Part shown: one piece after another, positions 8,371 to 15,192 of the stretch | How the letters are laid out: every line of letters starts with the position of its first letter | How positions within the stretch are numbered: the first letter of the stretch is position 1 | NCBI GenBank assembly: GCA_964371745.1 | Contig: CAYJNS010000008.1 | Span: 1-23,686, forward strand | Direction: 5' to 3' | Length of the DNA: 23,686 nucleotides | Source of the DNA: CAKOSP01 sp964371745 | GTDB taxonomy: Bacteria; Bacillota_I; Bacilli_A; RF39; UBA660 | Position numbers and translations under genes: made by a program | Notes under the pieces: generated by a model | What the model was told of the DNA's origin: nothing | The model's database searches: none | Seen by the model: the letters and a program-made list of their open reading frames with translations, nothing else

Positions 8371-8747
8371 AATACTGGTGGATTATCTGTATTAAAACTA
8401 TTTTTAAGGAAAAAGTCAAATATTATAATAAATCCAATAAGAATTAATACACTACCGAATAAGCGTTGCTGTTCTGGTGTTGCATCTAATCCGGATGCTT
8501 TTTTTTGTTTAAAATCATTATAATTTCTTGCAACAATTACTATATATATAATAAATGATAGAATCAGTCCCCATAAAAAAACAGTTGATGCTTTATCTTT
8601 TAAACTTTGATCATTATTTTTGGTTCCTTCAATAAGTAAATTATCACCAATAATATTAGCTACACCAATTATAATGAAAATAAAAGAAATACCTTTTTCT
8701 ATATTAATATTATTAATTGCAGTATTTGTTTCTTCACTATTACTCAT
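8367..8747 (-). CDS. Hypothetical membrane protein, 126 aa
   Basis: Three hydrophobic segments lie at about residues 19-40, 56-74 and 96-114, separated by charged loops (for example KNNDQSLKDK and ARNYNDFKQKKAS). I do not recognise the family. On the minus strand the stop overlaps the last 4 bp of the scpB tail, so the two genes converge with no room for a separate terminator. No clear Shine-Dalgarno is seen upstream of the ATG at 8747, which is unusual here, so either the start or the mode of translation is uncertain. An internal start is possible, but the next in-frame region begins in the first membrane segment. Confidence 0.6.
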   Translation of the reverse strand: MSNSEETNTAINNINIEKGISFIFIIIGVANIIGDNLLIEGTKNNDQSLKDKASTVFLWGLILSFIIYIVIVARNYNDFKQKKASGLDATPEQQRLFGSVLILIGFIIIFDFFLKNSFNTDNPPVF

Positions 8748-8825
8748 ATAATAAACTTATGAATAATAGTATATATTTATAATAAATGTTTATTATTTTA
8801 CAAAATAATTGAAAAAATAAAATAA

Positions 8826-8861
8826 TTAACTAAAAATTACTTTACAAATTATTTTAGTTAA
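8826..8861. repeat. Inverted repeat around a -35 box (possible operator)
   Basis: TTAACTAAAA (8826-8835) and its exact reverse complement TTTTAGTTAA (8852-8861) are separated by 16 bp that hold the TTTACA -35 of the next gene. There is no T-tract and no gene ends here, so a repressor site fits better than a terminator. Confidence 0.5.
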
Positions 8862-8869
8862 GGTATGAT
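8841..8869 (+). promoter_or_regulatory. Promoter of the zinc-ribbon membrane protein gene
   Basis: TTTACA (8841-8846), 17 bp, TATGAT (8864-8869); the ATG is at 8896 after AAGGAG (8881-8886). Confidence 0.65.
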
Positions 8870-8895
8870 AAAATAAATGAAAGGAGTAAAATTAA

Positions 8896-9657
8896 ATGAC
8901 AAAATTTTGTACAAAATGTGGAAAAAAATTAGAAGAGGGGAAAACTTGTGAATGCAAAAAAACGGTAGATAAAGCTAAAGAAGTAAAAACTGTACCAGCA
9001 GAAAAAAAAGAAGTAGAAAAAGTAGTTAAAACTACTGCTGAAGTAAAAAGTGTAGCAAATGATTTAGGTAAAAAATTACTTGAGATTGTATCTAAAATAA
9101 TTAATAAACCAGTTACAACTACTAAAAAGTTTGCTAAAGGAACAAATGTAGGGCTTGGATTTATATTAATGGGTTCAGCTGTATTATTCATGGCAGTTTT
9201 ATTTGCATTTGTTGCAGGAGAATTTTTAAGTCTATTTGGTTTATTTGGTGGCATGGGATCATATTCTAGTATGGGCTTTGGAATAGATACATTTAAAATA
9301 TTTATTTATGGTGTATTAATTGGCGGTTTATACTTTACAGCTATAGTGTTTAGTTTATATTTAGTTCTTGCTAAAATGCTTAAAATAAATATTAATTTGA
9401 AGAAAACATTTATGTTAGTTGCAATTCCATCAACAATACTTGCTTATACTTTTGCAGTTGCAATAATTGGTGTACTAGTAGCATTTGAAATAGCATTCTT
9501 AGCTCTATCTCTTGGAACACTTTACTTTACTATTACTTTATATAGTAGTATTAATGAACTTGAAGAAGTTTCATCTGATAAAATAGCAATGTTTTTTGTA
9601 ATAATGTTTGGTATGGTTTATACTGGGCTTTATATAATAAGTAGAGTAGTATTATAA
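8896..9657 (+). CDS. Zinc-ribbon membrane protein, 253 aa
   Basis: The N-terminus FCTKCGKKLEEGKTCECKK holds a CxxC (Cys5, Cys8) and CxC (Cys18, Cys20) pair, a short zinc ribbon. A lysine/glutamate-rich linker of about 65 residues follows, including repeats of EVKTV/EVEKVV type. From about residue 88 there are four or five hydrophobic segments, arranged like a Yip1-type or DUF-type integral membrane domain. Proteins with a cytoplasmic zinc ribbon followed by a membrane domain are common in Bacillota and mostly of unknown role. It is a single-gene unit with its own promoter, a strong AAGGAG site and a terminator. Confidence 0.75.
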   Translation: MTKFCTKCGKKLEEGKTCECKKTVDKAKEVKTVPAEKKEVEKVVKTTAEVKSVANDLGKKLLEIVSKIINKPVTTTKKFAKGTNVGLGFILMGSAVLFMAVLFAFVAGEFLSLFGLFGGMGSYSSMGFGIDTFKIFIYGVLIGGLYFTAIVFSLYLVLAKMLKININLKKTFMLVAIPSTILAYTFAVAIIGVLVAFEIAFLALSLGTLYFTITLYSSINELEEVSSDKIAMFFVIMFGMVYTGLYIISRVVL

Positions 9658-9684
9658 AATTAGATTGATTTCTAATTTTTTTTT
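9657..9684 (+). terminator. Intrinsic terminator
   Basis: AAATTAGA (9657-9664), loop TTGATT, TCTAATTT (9671-9678), running into a T-tract of about nine. The stem begins at the last base of the stop codon of the zinc-ribbon gene. Confidence 0.8.
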
Positions 9685-9693
9685 ATAAAAATA

Positions 9694-9702
9694 TGATATA
9701 AT
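9694..9702 (+). promoter_or_regulatory. Extended -10 promoter of tRNA-Leu
   Basis: TGATATAAT (9694-9702) lies 10 bp before the mature 5' end of the tRNA. No good -35 is seen at the right distance, so the TG extension probably compensates. Confidence 0.6.
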
Positions 9703-9712
9703 ACTTATAGAT

Positions 9713-9798
9713 GCCTGTGTGGCGGAATTGGTAGACGCACTGGACTCAAAATCCAGCGACCATAAATCGTGCCGGTTCGAGCCCGGCCATAGGCACCA
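9713..9798 (+). tRNA. tRNA-Leu (anticodon CAA)
   Basis: The acceptor GCCTGTG pairs with CATAGGC, followed by A and an encoded CCA (9796-9798). The anticodon stem CTGGA/TCCAG encloses CTCAAAA, giving anticodon CAA for UUG codons. The long variable arm (CGACCATAAATCGTG) and the D-arm GGCGGAATTGGTAGACGC mark it as a class II leucine tRNA. The T-arm is GCCGGTTCGAGCCCGGC. Length is 86 nt with CCA. Confidence 0.94.
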
Positions 9799-9809
9799 TT
9801 TTGTTTAAT

Positions 9810-9834
9810 AATATCGTAAAGATATTTTTTTTTT
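9810..9834 (+). terminator. Intrinsic terminator of tRNA-Leu
   Basis: AATATC (9810-9815), loop GTAAA, GATATT (9821-9826), then a T-tract to 9834. The stem is weak (AT-rich) but the T-tract is long. Confidence 0.65.
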
Positions 9835-9844
9835 CTAATAAATT

Positions 9845-9853
9845 TGTTATAAT
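9845..9853 (+). promoter_or_regulatory. Extended -10 promoter of the aldo/keto reductase operon
   Basis: TGTTATAAT (9845-9853), 24 bp before the TTG start at 9878. Its -35 region falls in the T-tract of the preceding terminator and has no good match. Confidence 0.6.
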
Positions 9854-9877
9854 GAAATAAAGAAATGAGGTAAAACT

Positions 9878-11074
9878 TTGAAATATAAAAAGTTAGGTAA
9901 TGAAAAAAAAGTTTCAATGCTAGGTTATGGCTGTATGCGTTTTACTTCAAAAGCTTTAGTTGTAGATGAAAAAAAGGCTATTAATGAACTTTACCATGCA
10001 TATCAAAACAATATAAATTATTTTGATACAGCATATATTTATCATGGTGGTAAAAGTGAAGTTATACTTGGTAAATTTATTAAAAAATATAATATTAGAG
10101 ATAACGTTTTTATCGCAGATAAAATGCCTGTATATTTGGTTAGTAGTGAAGAAAAGTTAGATATATTTTTAAATAAGCAATTAAGTAGATTAGATACAAA
10201 TTACATAGATTTTTATTTACTTCATTCATTAACTAGTTATAATGATCTTCTTAGATTAAAGAAAATGAATATATATAAGTTTTTAGAAGATAAGAAAAAA
10301 GAAGGTATTATAAAAAATATAGGTTTTTCATTTCATGGTAGCTATGAAGATTATCTAAAAATATTAAATGATTATAGATGGGACTTTTGTCAAATTCAAT
10401 ATAATTATTTAGATACTAATTTTCAAGCAGGAACAAAGGGCTTAAAAGCGGCTTCTAAATTAGGGATAGATGTTATAGTTATGGAACCTCTTAGAGGAGG
10501 CTCTTTAGTAAATAATGTGCCACCTAATTTAATAGAAATATTTAAAAGTCATAATAAAGACAAAAGTTTAGTAGATTATGCACTTTCTTTTATACTTAAT
10601 CATGATGAAGTAAATGTAATATTAAGTGGTATGAATGATGTAAAACAGATTAATGAAAATATTGGTATTGTAGATAATTTTATTAAATTAAATAATAATG
10701 ATTTATTAGTATATGAAAAGTTTTCAAAAGAATATCAAAAATTATTAAAAGTATCATGCACTAAATGTAAATACTGTATGCCGTGTCCTTTTGGGGTGAA
10801 TATACCAGAAATATTTAGTTATTATAATAATTTAAATTTCTTTAAAAATAAACAATCAAAATTTCAAACTCATATGCAGTATATTAATAAATTATTTGAT
10901 GGAAGTGGCGCAAGTATGTGTACTCATTGTGGTAAATGTAAAAAGAATTGTCCTCAAAATATTGATATACCAGTAAAACTAAAAGAAGCTCATAAAAGTT
11001 TAAATAACAAATTTGTATATATATTATTAAAAATATCTAATAAATTTATAAAAAAAGAAGGGAAGAAAAAATGA
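9878..11074 (+). CDS. Aldo/keto reductase with C-terminal 4Fe-4S ferredoxin domain
   Basis: The 398-aa protein begins with a TIM-barrel reductase: NYFDTAYIYH gives the catalytic Asp50 and Tyr55, ADKMP the lysine, and FYLLHSL the histidine. From about residue 285 it carries CTKCKYCMPCPFGVNIP and CTHCGKCKKNCPQNIDIP, two cysteine clusters that would bind 4Fe-4S centres. This is the COG1453 family ('oxidoreductase of aldo/keto reductase family, ferredoxin-like'), cytoplasmic, substrate unknown. The start codon is TTG at 9878, chosen because GAGG (9867-9870) lies 7 nt upstream and the protein begins like relatives (KYKKLGNEKKVSMLGYGCMR). Its TGA stop overlaps the ATG of the next gene by 4 bp. Confidence 0.9.
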   Translation: MKYKKLGNEKKVSMLGYGCMRFTSKALVVDEKKAINELYHAYQNNINYFDTAYIYHGGKSEVILGKFIKKYNIRDNVFIADKMPVYLVSSEEKLDIFLNKQLSRLDTNYIDFYLLHSLTSYNDLLRLKKMNIYKFLEDKKKEGIIKNIGFSFHGSYEDYLKILNDYRWDFCQIQYNYLDTNFQAGTKGLKAASKLGIDVIVMEPLRGGSLVNNVPPNLIEIFKSHNKDKSLVDYALSFILNHDEVNVILSGMNDVKQINENIGIVDNFIKLNNNDLLVYEKFSKEYQKLLKVSCTKCKYCMPCPFGVNIPEIFSYYNNLNFFKNKQSKFQTHMQYINKLFDGSGASMCTHCGKCKKNCPQNIDIPVKLKEAHKSLNNKFVYILLKISNKFIKKEGKKK

Positions 11075-11916
11075 ATAATATAATTTTAATAGTAAAAGGA
11101 TTTTTTATAGGAATAGCAAATATTATACCAGGGGTAAGTGGTGGAACTCTTATGATATCTTTAGGTATATTTGAGCAGCTAATTGATGCGATAAGTCATT
11201 TCTTTAAAAATTTCAAAAAAAATATAAAATTCCTATTTTGGATTGGAATAGGAGCGGTATTATCAATTATACTTGTTAGTAGAGTAGTAACATTTACTTT
11301 AGAAAATTATCGATTTCCAACTATACTATTTTTTATAGGGTTGATTATAGGTGGAATACCAATGCTATTTAAAACAGTTAAAAAGGATACTAAAAAGCCT
11401 CAAAATATTTTAATCTTTGCACTTATGTTTGGACTAATTATGTTAATGACCTTTTTTGAAGGAGGATTATCTACAGTTAGTTTTACTAATATGAGTATAA
11501 CATCTTATATAATATTATTTTTGATAGGTGTAATTGCAGCAGCTACAATGGTAGTTCCAGGGTTAAGCGGCTCTTTTATGTTAATACTTCTAGGATACTA
11601 TGAGCCTATACTTAATACAATTAAAGAGTTTACTTCATTTAATGACCCAATCTCAAATGGGATTATATTAGGTATATTTGCTTTAGGTGTTTTAATAGGT
11701 ATAGTTCTTGTTGCAAAATTAATTGAATACTTACTTGATAATCATAAAATAATAACATATTTTGGAATACTAGGTTTTGTATTTGCATCTATTATTTCAA
11801 TAATAGTTACTGGTATAAATGATGGGATGATGTTTACTCCATATCAAATAATTGCAGCAATACCGTTATTTTTAACAGGACTAACTATTTCTTATAAACT
11901 AGGAGAAAAAGAATAA
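11071..11916 (+). CDS. DUF368 membrane protein, PopT-like undecaprenyl-phosphate transporter
   Basis: The 281-aa protein is almost entirely hydrophobic with about eight membrane segments. It holds two copies of the family signature, NIIPGVSGGTLMISLGIFEQ (from residue 17) and MVVPGLSGSFMLILLGYYEP (from residue 160), consistent with an internal inverted repeat. DUF368 proteins (PopT in Vibrio, with related proteins in Gram-positive bacteria) flip undecaprenyl phosphate back across the membrane for reuse in peptidoglycan and other surface polymers. That role is known for family members and inferred here. It overlaps the reductase gene by 4 bp (ATGA), so translation is coupled. The downstream M19 peptidase is 22 bp away. 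Confidence 0.9.
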   Translation: MNNIILIVKGFFIGIANIIPGVSGGTLMISLGIFEQLIDAISHFFKNFKKNIKFLFWIGIGAVLSIILVSRVVTFTLENYRFPTILFFIGLIIGGIPMLFKTVKKDTKKPQNILIFALMFGLIMLMTFFEGGLSTVSFTNMSITSYIILFLIGVIAAATMVVPGLSGSFMLILLGYYEPILNTIKEFTSFNDPISNGIILGIFALGVLIGIVLVAKLIEYLLDNHKIITYFGILGFVFASIISIIVTGINDGMMFTPYQIIAAIPLFLTGLTISYKLGEKE

Positions 11917-11938
11917 ATAAATTAAAGGAGCTTGTTTT

Positions 11939-12868
11939 ATGTACGATATGCATTTTGATTTATTAACTTTATTATATTATTTTTATAAAAATGAAATTTC
12001 AATAGACGATATTAGAAAAATATATAATAAAGATAATATTTTAGGGGGAATAATAAATTTATATTTTATGCCAAATGATTACATGCACGAAAGATTAAAT
12101 TTTGAAAAAAAAGATTATGAAGATGTAGTGAAAATGTTCACAAAAAGTATAAAGTTGTTAACTGATTTTGAAAATAATTTACAAATTAAACCAACATTTT
12201 TATATAGCATAGAAGGATGTGATTATATAAATGATATTATTGAATTGGGGAAATTAAAAAAATTGGGCTTAAATATAATTCTACCAGTATGGAATTATAA
12301 AAATAAATATGGGTCAGGCGTGTATTCTAGTGGTGGTTTGACTAAAGAAGGAATTAAATTAATAAAATATTCTATTAGAAATAATATTGTTATTGATTTA
12401 AGTCATTCTAACAAAGAAACGTTTTATGATATTTTAAAGATAATCTCTAAAAACAGTATAGTTATTGCATCACATTCTAATTGTCATAAAATATGTGGAC
12501 ATGTAAGAAATTTAGATGATGATCAATTGAAAAAATTAAATGATAATAATGGATATATTTCTTTAGTATTATATAAAACATTTATATCATTAGATAACGA
12601 TTATGAAAAAAAATTTATAGAACACTTAAATCATATAATCTATACAATTAATTTTAATACAGATCATATATTCATTAGTACAGATTATATGGCATTTATA
12701 AATGAAAATGAAAATAATGATCTATATAATATATTAGATGTCAAAAATAAAGTGGAAAAACTTTTGCTAAATTATTTTGATGAAGAAATTATTAATAAAA
12801 TATTATATTTAAATCCAAAAGAATTTTTTAATAAAGTGAAAAATAATGATTTAATGAAAATTAATTGA
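11939..12868 (+). CDS. Membrane dipeptidase-type metallopeptidase (family M19)
   Basis: The 309-aa protein starts MYDMHFDLL, giving the HxD metal ligands. It then shows IEGCD (metal-bridging Glu), DLSHSN and ASHSN (metal His), and CHKICGHVRNLDDDQLKKL, which matches the family's (A)SHSN...HxRNLxDxQ segment. STDYMAF supplies the late Asp. M19 enzymes cleave dipeptides, including D-residue-containing ones, using two zinc ions. No signal peptide is seen, so it should be cytoplasmic. A ribosome site, AAAGGAG, precedes the ATG. The gene order (lipid-carrier transporter, then dipeptidase) would fit cell-wall recycling, but that is inference. The stop is TGA. Confidence 0.87.
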   Translation: MYDMHFDLLTLLYYFYKNEISIDDIRKIYNKDNILGGIINLYFMPNDYMHERLNFEKKDYEDVVKMFTKSIKLLTDFENNLQIKPTFLYSIEGCDYINDIIELGKLKKLGLNIILPVWNYKNKYGSGVYSSGGLTKEGIKLIKYSIRNNIVIDLSHSNKETFYDILKIISKNSIVIASHSNCHKICGHVRNLDDDQLKKLNDNNGYISLVLYKTFISLDNDYEKKFIEHLNHIIYTINFNTDHIFISTDYMAFINENENNDLYNILDVKNKVEKLLLNYFDEEIINKILYLNPKEFFNKVKNNDLMKIN

Positions 12869-12964
12869 TATTCTAAGCTTATAAAATAATATATAATATT
12901 AGAAATAGCCGGTGTCTATTCAATGGTTTAATTCTATTTATAAAGTAAAAATGCTTTAAAAGGC

Positions 12965-12993
12965 TTGACAAATACAAATAATTTTAGTATTAT
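12965..12993 (+). promoter_or_regulatory. Promoter of the infC-rpmI-rplT operon
   Basis: TTGACA (12965-12970), 17 bp, TATTAT (12988-12993). It leaves a leader of about 130 nt before infC. A second -10-like TATAAT at 12892-12897 has no good -35 and may be chance. Between 12869 and 12964 I see no gene and no convincing terminator. Confidence 0.75.
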
Positions 12994-13012
12994 TTATATA
13001 TTGTTAAAAAGG

Positions 13013-13120
13013 AAAGCGATTTAGATCCACCTGATTGCGTATAAGCGATGGGTAAAAAACCTAGATAAATTTTATTTATGTTTTTTAAGGTGGACTATAG
13101 GTTCATCTTTTTAATTTAGT
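13013..13120 (+). promoter_or_regulatory. Structured infC leader, L20-leader-like attenuator
   Basis: In Bacillota the infC-rpmI-rplT leader is bound by ribosomal protein L20, which promotes early termination. Here TCCACC (13026-13031) pairs with GGTGGA (13089-13094), and AACCTA (13058-13063) pairs with TAGGTT (13098-13103). A competing hairpin is possible: AAAAAAC (13054-13060) with GTTTTTT (13080-13086), extended by ATAAAT/ATTTAT around a TTT loop. The segment ends in a T-rich tract (13107-13113). Position and pairings fit the L20 leader; exact family membership would need a covariance-model search. Confidence 0.65.
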
Positions 13121-13128
13121 GGAGGTGC

Positions 13129-13683
13129 TTGAAAATAGCTAATAAGTATAATAATAATCAAAACAGAGATAATACTCAAGTTAACGAAAGAATAAGAGTA
13201 GAAGAAATGATGGTTATTGGCCCTAATGGGGAAAAAATGGGTATTAAAAAATTAAATGATGCATTAACTTTAGCGTCTTTTGCTGGTCTAGATTTAGTTT
13301 TAATTAATCCAACTACAACTCCTGCAGTAGCAAAGTTAATGGATTATAATAAATTTAAATATGAAAAGCAAAAGAAACAAAAAGAAGCTCTTAAAAAACA
13401 AAGAGAAACTAATAAAGAGTTAAAAGAATATCGTTTATCAGTAAAAATTGATATTGGAGATTTTAATACACGTAAGAAAAATGCTGGTAGTTATTTAGAA
13501 AAAGGTCATAAAATTAAAGCCTTTATAAGATTTAGAGGTCGTGAGCTTGCTCATCCAGAACTAGGTGAAAATGTACTACTTAGATTTGCTGATGAATTAA
13601 GTGAAGTTTCAACAATAGAAAGTAAACCAAAACTAGAAGGAAGGCAAATGCATATGCTTCTTGCCCCTAAAAAAGATAAGTAG
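13129..13683 (+). CDS. infC: Translation initiation factor IF-3
   Basis: The protein contains VNERIRVEEMMVIGPNGEKM, the N-terminal IF3 domain, and after a lysine-rich linker RLSVKIDIGDFNTRKKNAGS and IRFRGRELAHPELG of the C-terminal domain. IF3 binds the 30S subunit, keeps it apart from 50S and rejects non-standard start codons. The start is uncertain. TTG at 13129 is the outer bound given here, but GGAGG (13121-13125) is only 3 nt from it. An in-frame ATA at 13135 is 9 nt away, a better distance. infC is known to use rare start codons, often AUU, for self-regulation. It is first in the operon; rpmI follows after 15 bp. Confidence 0.93.
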   Translation: MKIANKYNNNQNRDNTQVNERIRVEEMMVIGPNGEKMGIKKLNDALTLASFAGLDLVLINPTTTPAVAKLMDYNKFKYEKQKKQKEALKKQRETNKELKEYRLSVKIDIGDFNTRKKNAGSYLEKGHKIKAFIRFRGRELAHPELGENVLLRFADELSEVSTIESKPKLEGRQMHMLLAPKKDK

Positions 13684-13698
13684 AAAGGAAAATGCAGT

Positions 13699-13893
13699 AT
13701 GGCAAAATGTAAACAAAAAACACATAAGGGCTCAGCTAAAGTAATGAAAAAGAAAAAAAATGGAACTATTGTAGCTAAAAAAACAAATGGTAATCATTTA
13801 ACAGGTAAAGATAGTGCAAAACAAGTACGTCAAAGAAGAGGTACTCAAGTATTAAGTAAAGGAGAAAGTAGCAGATACAAATCTGTTATCTAA
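13699..13893 (+). CDS. rpmI: 50S ribosomal protein L35
   Basis: The 64-residue, strongly basic protein has the L35 pattern: KTHKGSAKVMKKKKNGTIV at the start, then NHLTGKDSAKQVRQRRGTQV and a terminal SRYKSVI. It is a structural protein of the large subunit. The N-terminus (MAKCKQKTHKG) is two residues longer than the common MPKMKTH start. AAAGGA (13684-13689) gives a 9-nt spacing to the ATG. It lies between infC and rplT, the standard order. Confidence 0.93.
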   Translation: MAKCKQKTHKGSAKVMKKKKNGTIVAKKTNGNHLTGKDSAKQVRQRRGTQVLSKGESSRYKSVI

Positions 13894-13906
13894 GGTGGTG
13901 TAGAAT

Positions 13907-14458
13907 ATGACAAGAGTTAAAGGTGGAACTGTTTCTAAAACTAGAAGACGTAAAGTTCTAAAAGAAGCTAAAGGGTACTTTGGTAGTAAACATAGATTAT
14001 ACAAAACAGCTCAAGAGCAAGTTTTCCACAGTGGACAATATGCTTATAGAGATAGAAAACAAAATAAAAGAAACTTTAGAAAATTATGGATTACAAGAAT
14101 CAATGCAGCATGTAGAATTAATGAAATAAGTTATTCTAAATTTATTAATGGATTATCTAAAGCGGGCATTGAAATTAACAGAAAAATGTTATCTGAAATG
14201 GCTATAGATGATGCTAAAAGTTTTGCAGCATTAGTAGATCTTGCAAAAAAAGCATTAGATGGTAAAGTAACTGCTCCTAAAGCTGAAGTTAAAAAAGAAA
14301 CTACTGTTAAGGAAGAAAAGAAAGTTGTTGAAAAAAAAGAAACTAAAAAAGAAGATTTATCTTCTAAAACATTAACTGAACTTAAAGCACTAGCTAAAGA
14401 AGCTGGAGTTAAAGGATATTCAACAATGAAAAAAGATGAATTAGTTAAAGCGTTATAA
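13907..14458 (+). CDS. rplT: 50S ribosomal protein L20 with an extra Rho_N-like C-terminal domain
   Basis: Residues 1 to about 118 are ordinary L20 (TRVKGGTVSKTRRRKVLKEA, later GLSKAGIEINRKMLSEMAID), which binds 23S rRNA early in 50S assembly and, in Bacillota, the leader of its own operon. Normal L20 ends there. Here a Lys/Glu/Ala/Val linker (about 120-148) is followed by LSSKTLTELKALAKEAGVKG and YSTMKKDELVKAL, which matches the small helical Rho_N/SAP-like nucleic-acid-binding fold. The reading frame is continuous, with no internal stop. The gene ends inside its own terminator. Confidence 0.93.
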   Translation: MTRVKGGTVSKTRRRKVLKEAKGYFGSKHRLYKTAQEQVFHSGQYAYRDRKQNKRNFRKLWITRINAACRINEISYSKFINGLSKAGIEINRKMLSEMAIDDAKSFAALVDLAKKALDGKVTAPKAEVKKETTVKEEKKVVEKKETKKEDLSSKTLTELKALAKEAGVKGYSTMKKDELVKAL

Positions 14459-14470
14459 TACGCTTTTTTT
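14447..14470 (+). terminator. Intrinsic terminator of the infC operon, stop codon in the loop
   Basis: AAAGCGT (14447-14453), loop TATAAT, ACGCTTT (14460-14466), then a T-tract to 14470. The rplT stop TAA (14456-14458) lies within the loop. Confidence 0.87.
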
Positions 14471-14517
14471 GTTGTAATAAATATATTAATTTGATAAAAT
14501 AAGTTTAGGTGGTAAAA

Positions 14518-15192
14518 TTGAAATTTATAGAAGATTTAAAAAAATATTTAAAATATTTAGATGAAGTAAGTATGCTTAGTTATGATAATAAAATATTAAT
14601 ATTACAATCTATTGAAAAAAAAGCGAATGATAAGTTACTTCAAGAAAATAAGGAACTCGAGAAAGAAGAATTTAAAAAAATATTATTTAATATAAGTAAA
14701 TTATTAGAAAAATACTATTTATTATATGAAAAAAGATCAGTTAATTATAGTGATATATCTTTTTTAGGTAAGTTAGATAACTTAGGATATAAAGAAGCGT
14801 TGAAAAATAAATTTTCAATTTATGTAAATTTAGATTCAGAAAGAAAAAAGGATGAAGATTTATTACCTAGCTTAGAAATGTATCTTCAATATTTAGAATT
14901 TATATTTAATTATATGGTAGATGATGTGAAAAAAAAATTATATTATGAAGAAAAATTTAGTTTAGGGACACAAATTATAGTTTTTGAAAAAGAAGTAATC
15001 AAATATCAAGAAGATGTAGTAGAAAATTATATTAAAAATAATTCGAATGAATTAAATTCAGAACAAAATATATTATATAAATATAATAATCATTTAAATA
15101 AATTGAAAGAATTACAAAAAGTATTAGATGATTTTTTTAAGAATAAATATTTGAAAGATCATTTAGTTCAAGAAAGTAAAAATGAAAGATAA
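14518..15192 (+). CDS. Hypothetical coiled-coil protein, 224 aa
   Basis: I do not recognise this protein. It is almost all helix with heptad-like Leu/Ile/Lys/Glu spacing, no membrane segment and no cysteine. Examples are KFIEDLKKYLKYLDEVSML and YKYNNHLNKLKELQKVLDDF. The start is taken as TTG at 14518, because AGGTGG (14507-14512) lies 5 nt upstream; an in-frame GTG at 14509 is part of that ribosome site. It overlaps the recombinase gene by 11 bp, so the two are probably translated together. Whether it works with the recombinase is unknown. Confidence 0.72.
   Translation: MKFIEDLKKYLKYLDEVSMLSYDNKILILQSIEKKANDKLLQENKELEKEEFKKILFNISKLLEKYYLLYEKRSVNYSDISFLGKLDNLGYKEALKNKFSIYVNLDSERKKDEDLLPSLEMYLQYLEFIFNYMVDDVKKKLYYEEKFSLGTQIIVFEKEVIKYQEDVVENYIKNNSNELNSEQNILYKYNNHLNKLKELQKVLDDFFKNKYLKDHLVQESKNER

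Noticed and set aside
9705..9917. Minus-strand open frame across the tRNA-Leu gene
   Set aside because: It is antisense to a clear tRNA and a terminator, with no ribosome site and no family match.
12892..12964. Small RNA or second promoter upstream of the infC promoter
   Set aside because: A TATAAT at 12892-12897 and a short AATAG/CTATT hairpin are present, but there is no proper -35 or terminator; probably chance in AT-rich DNA.
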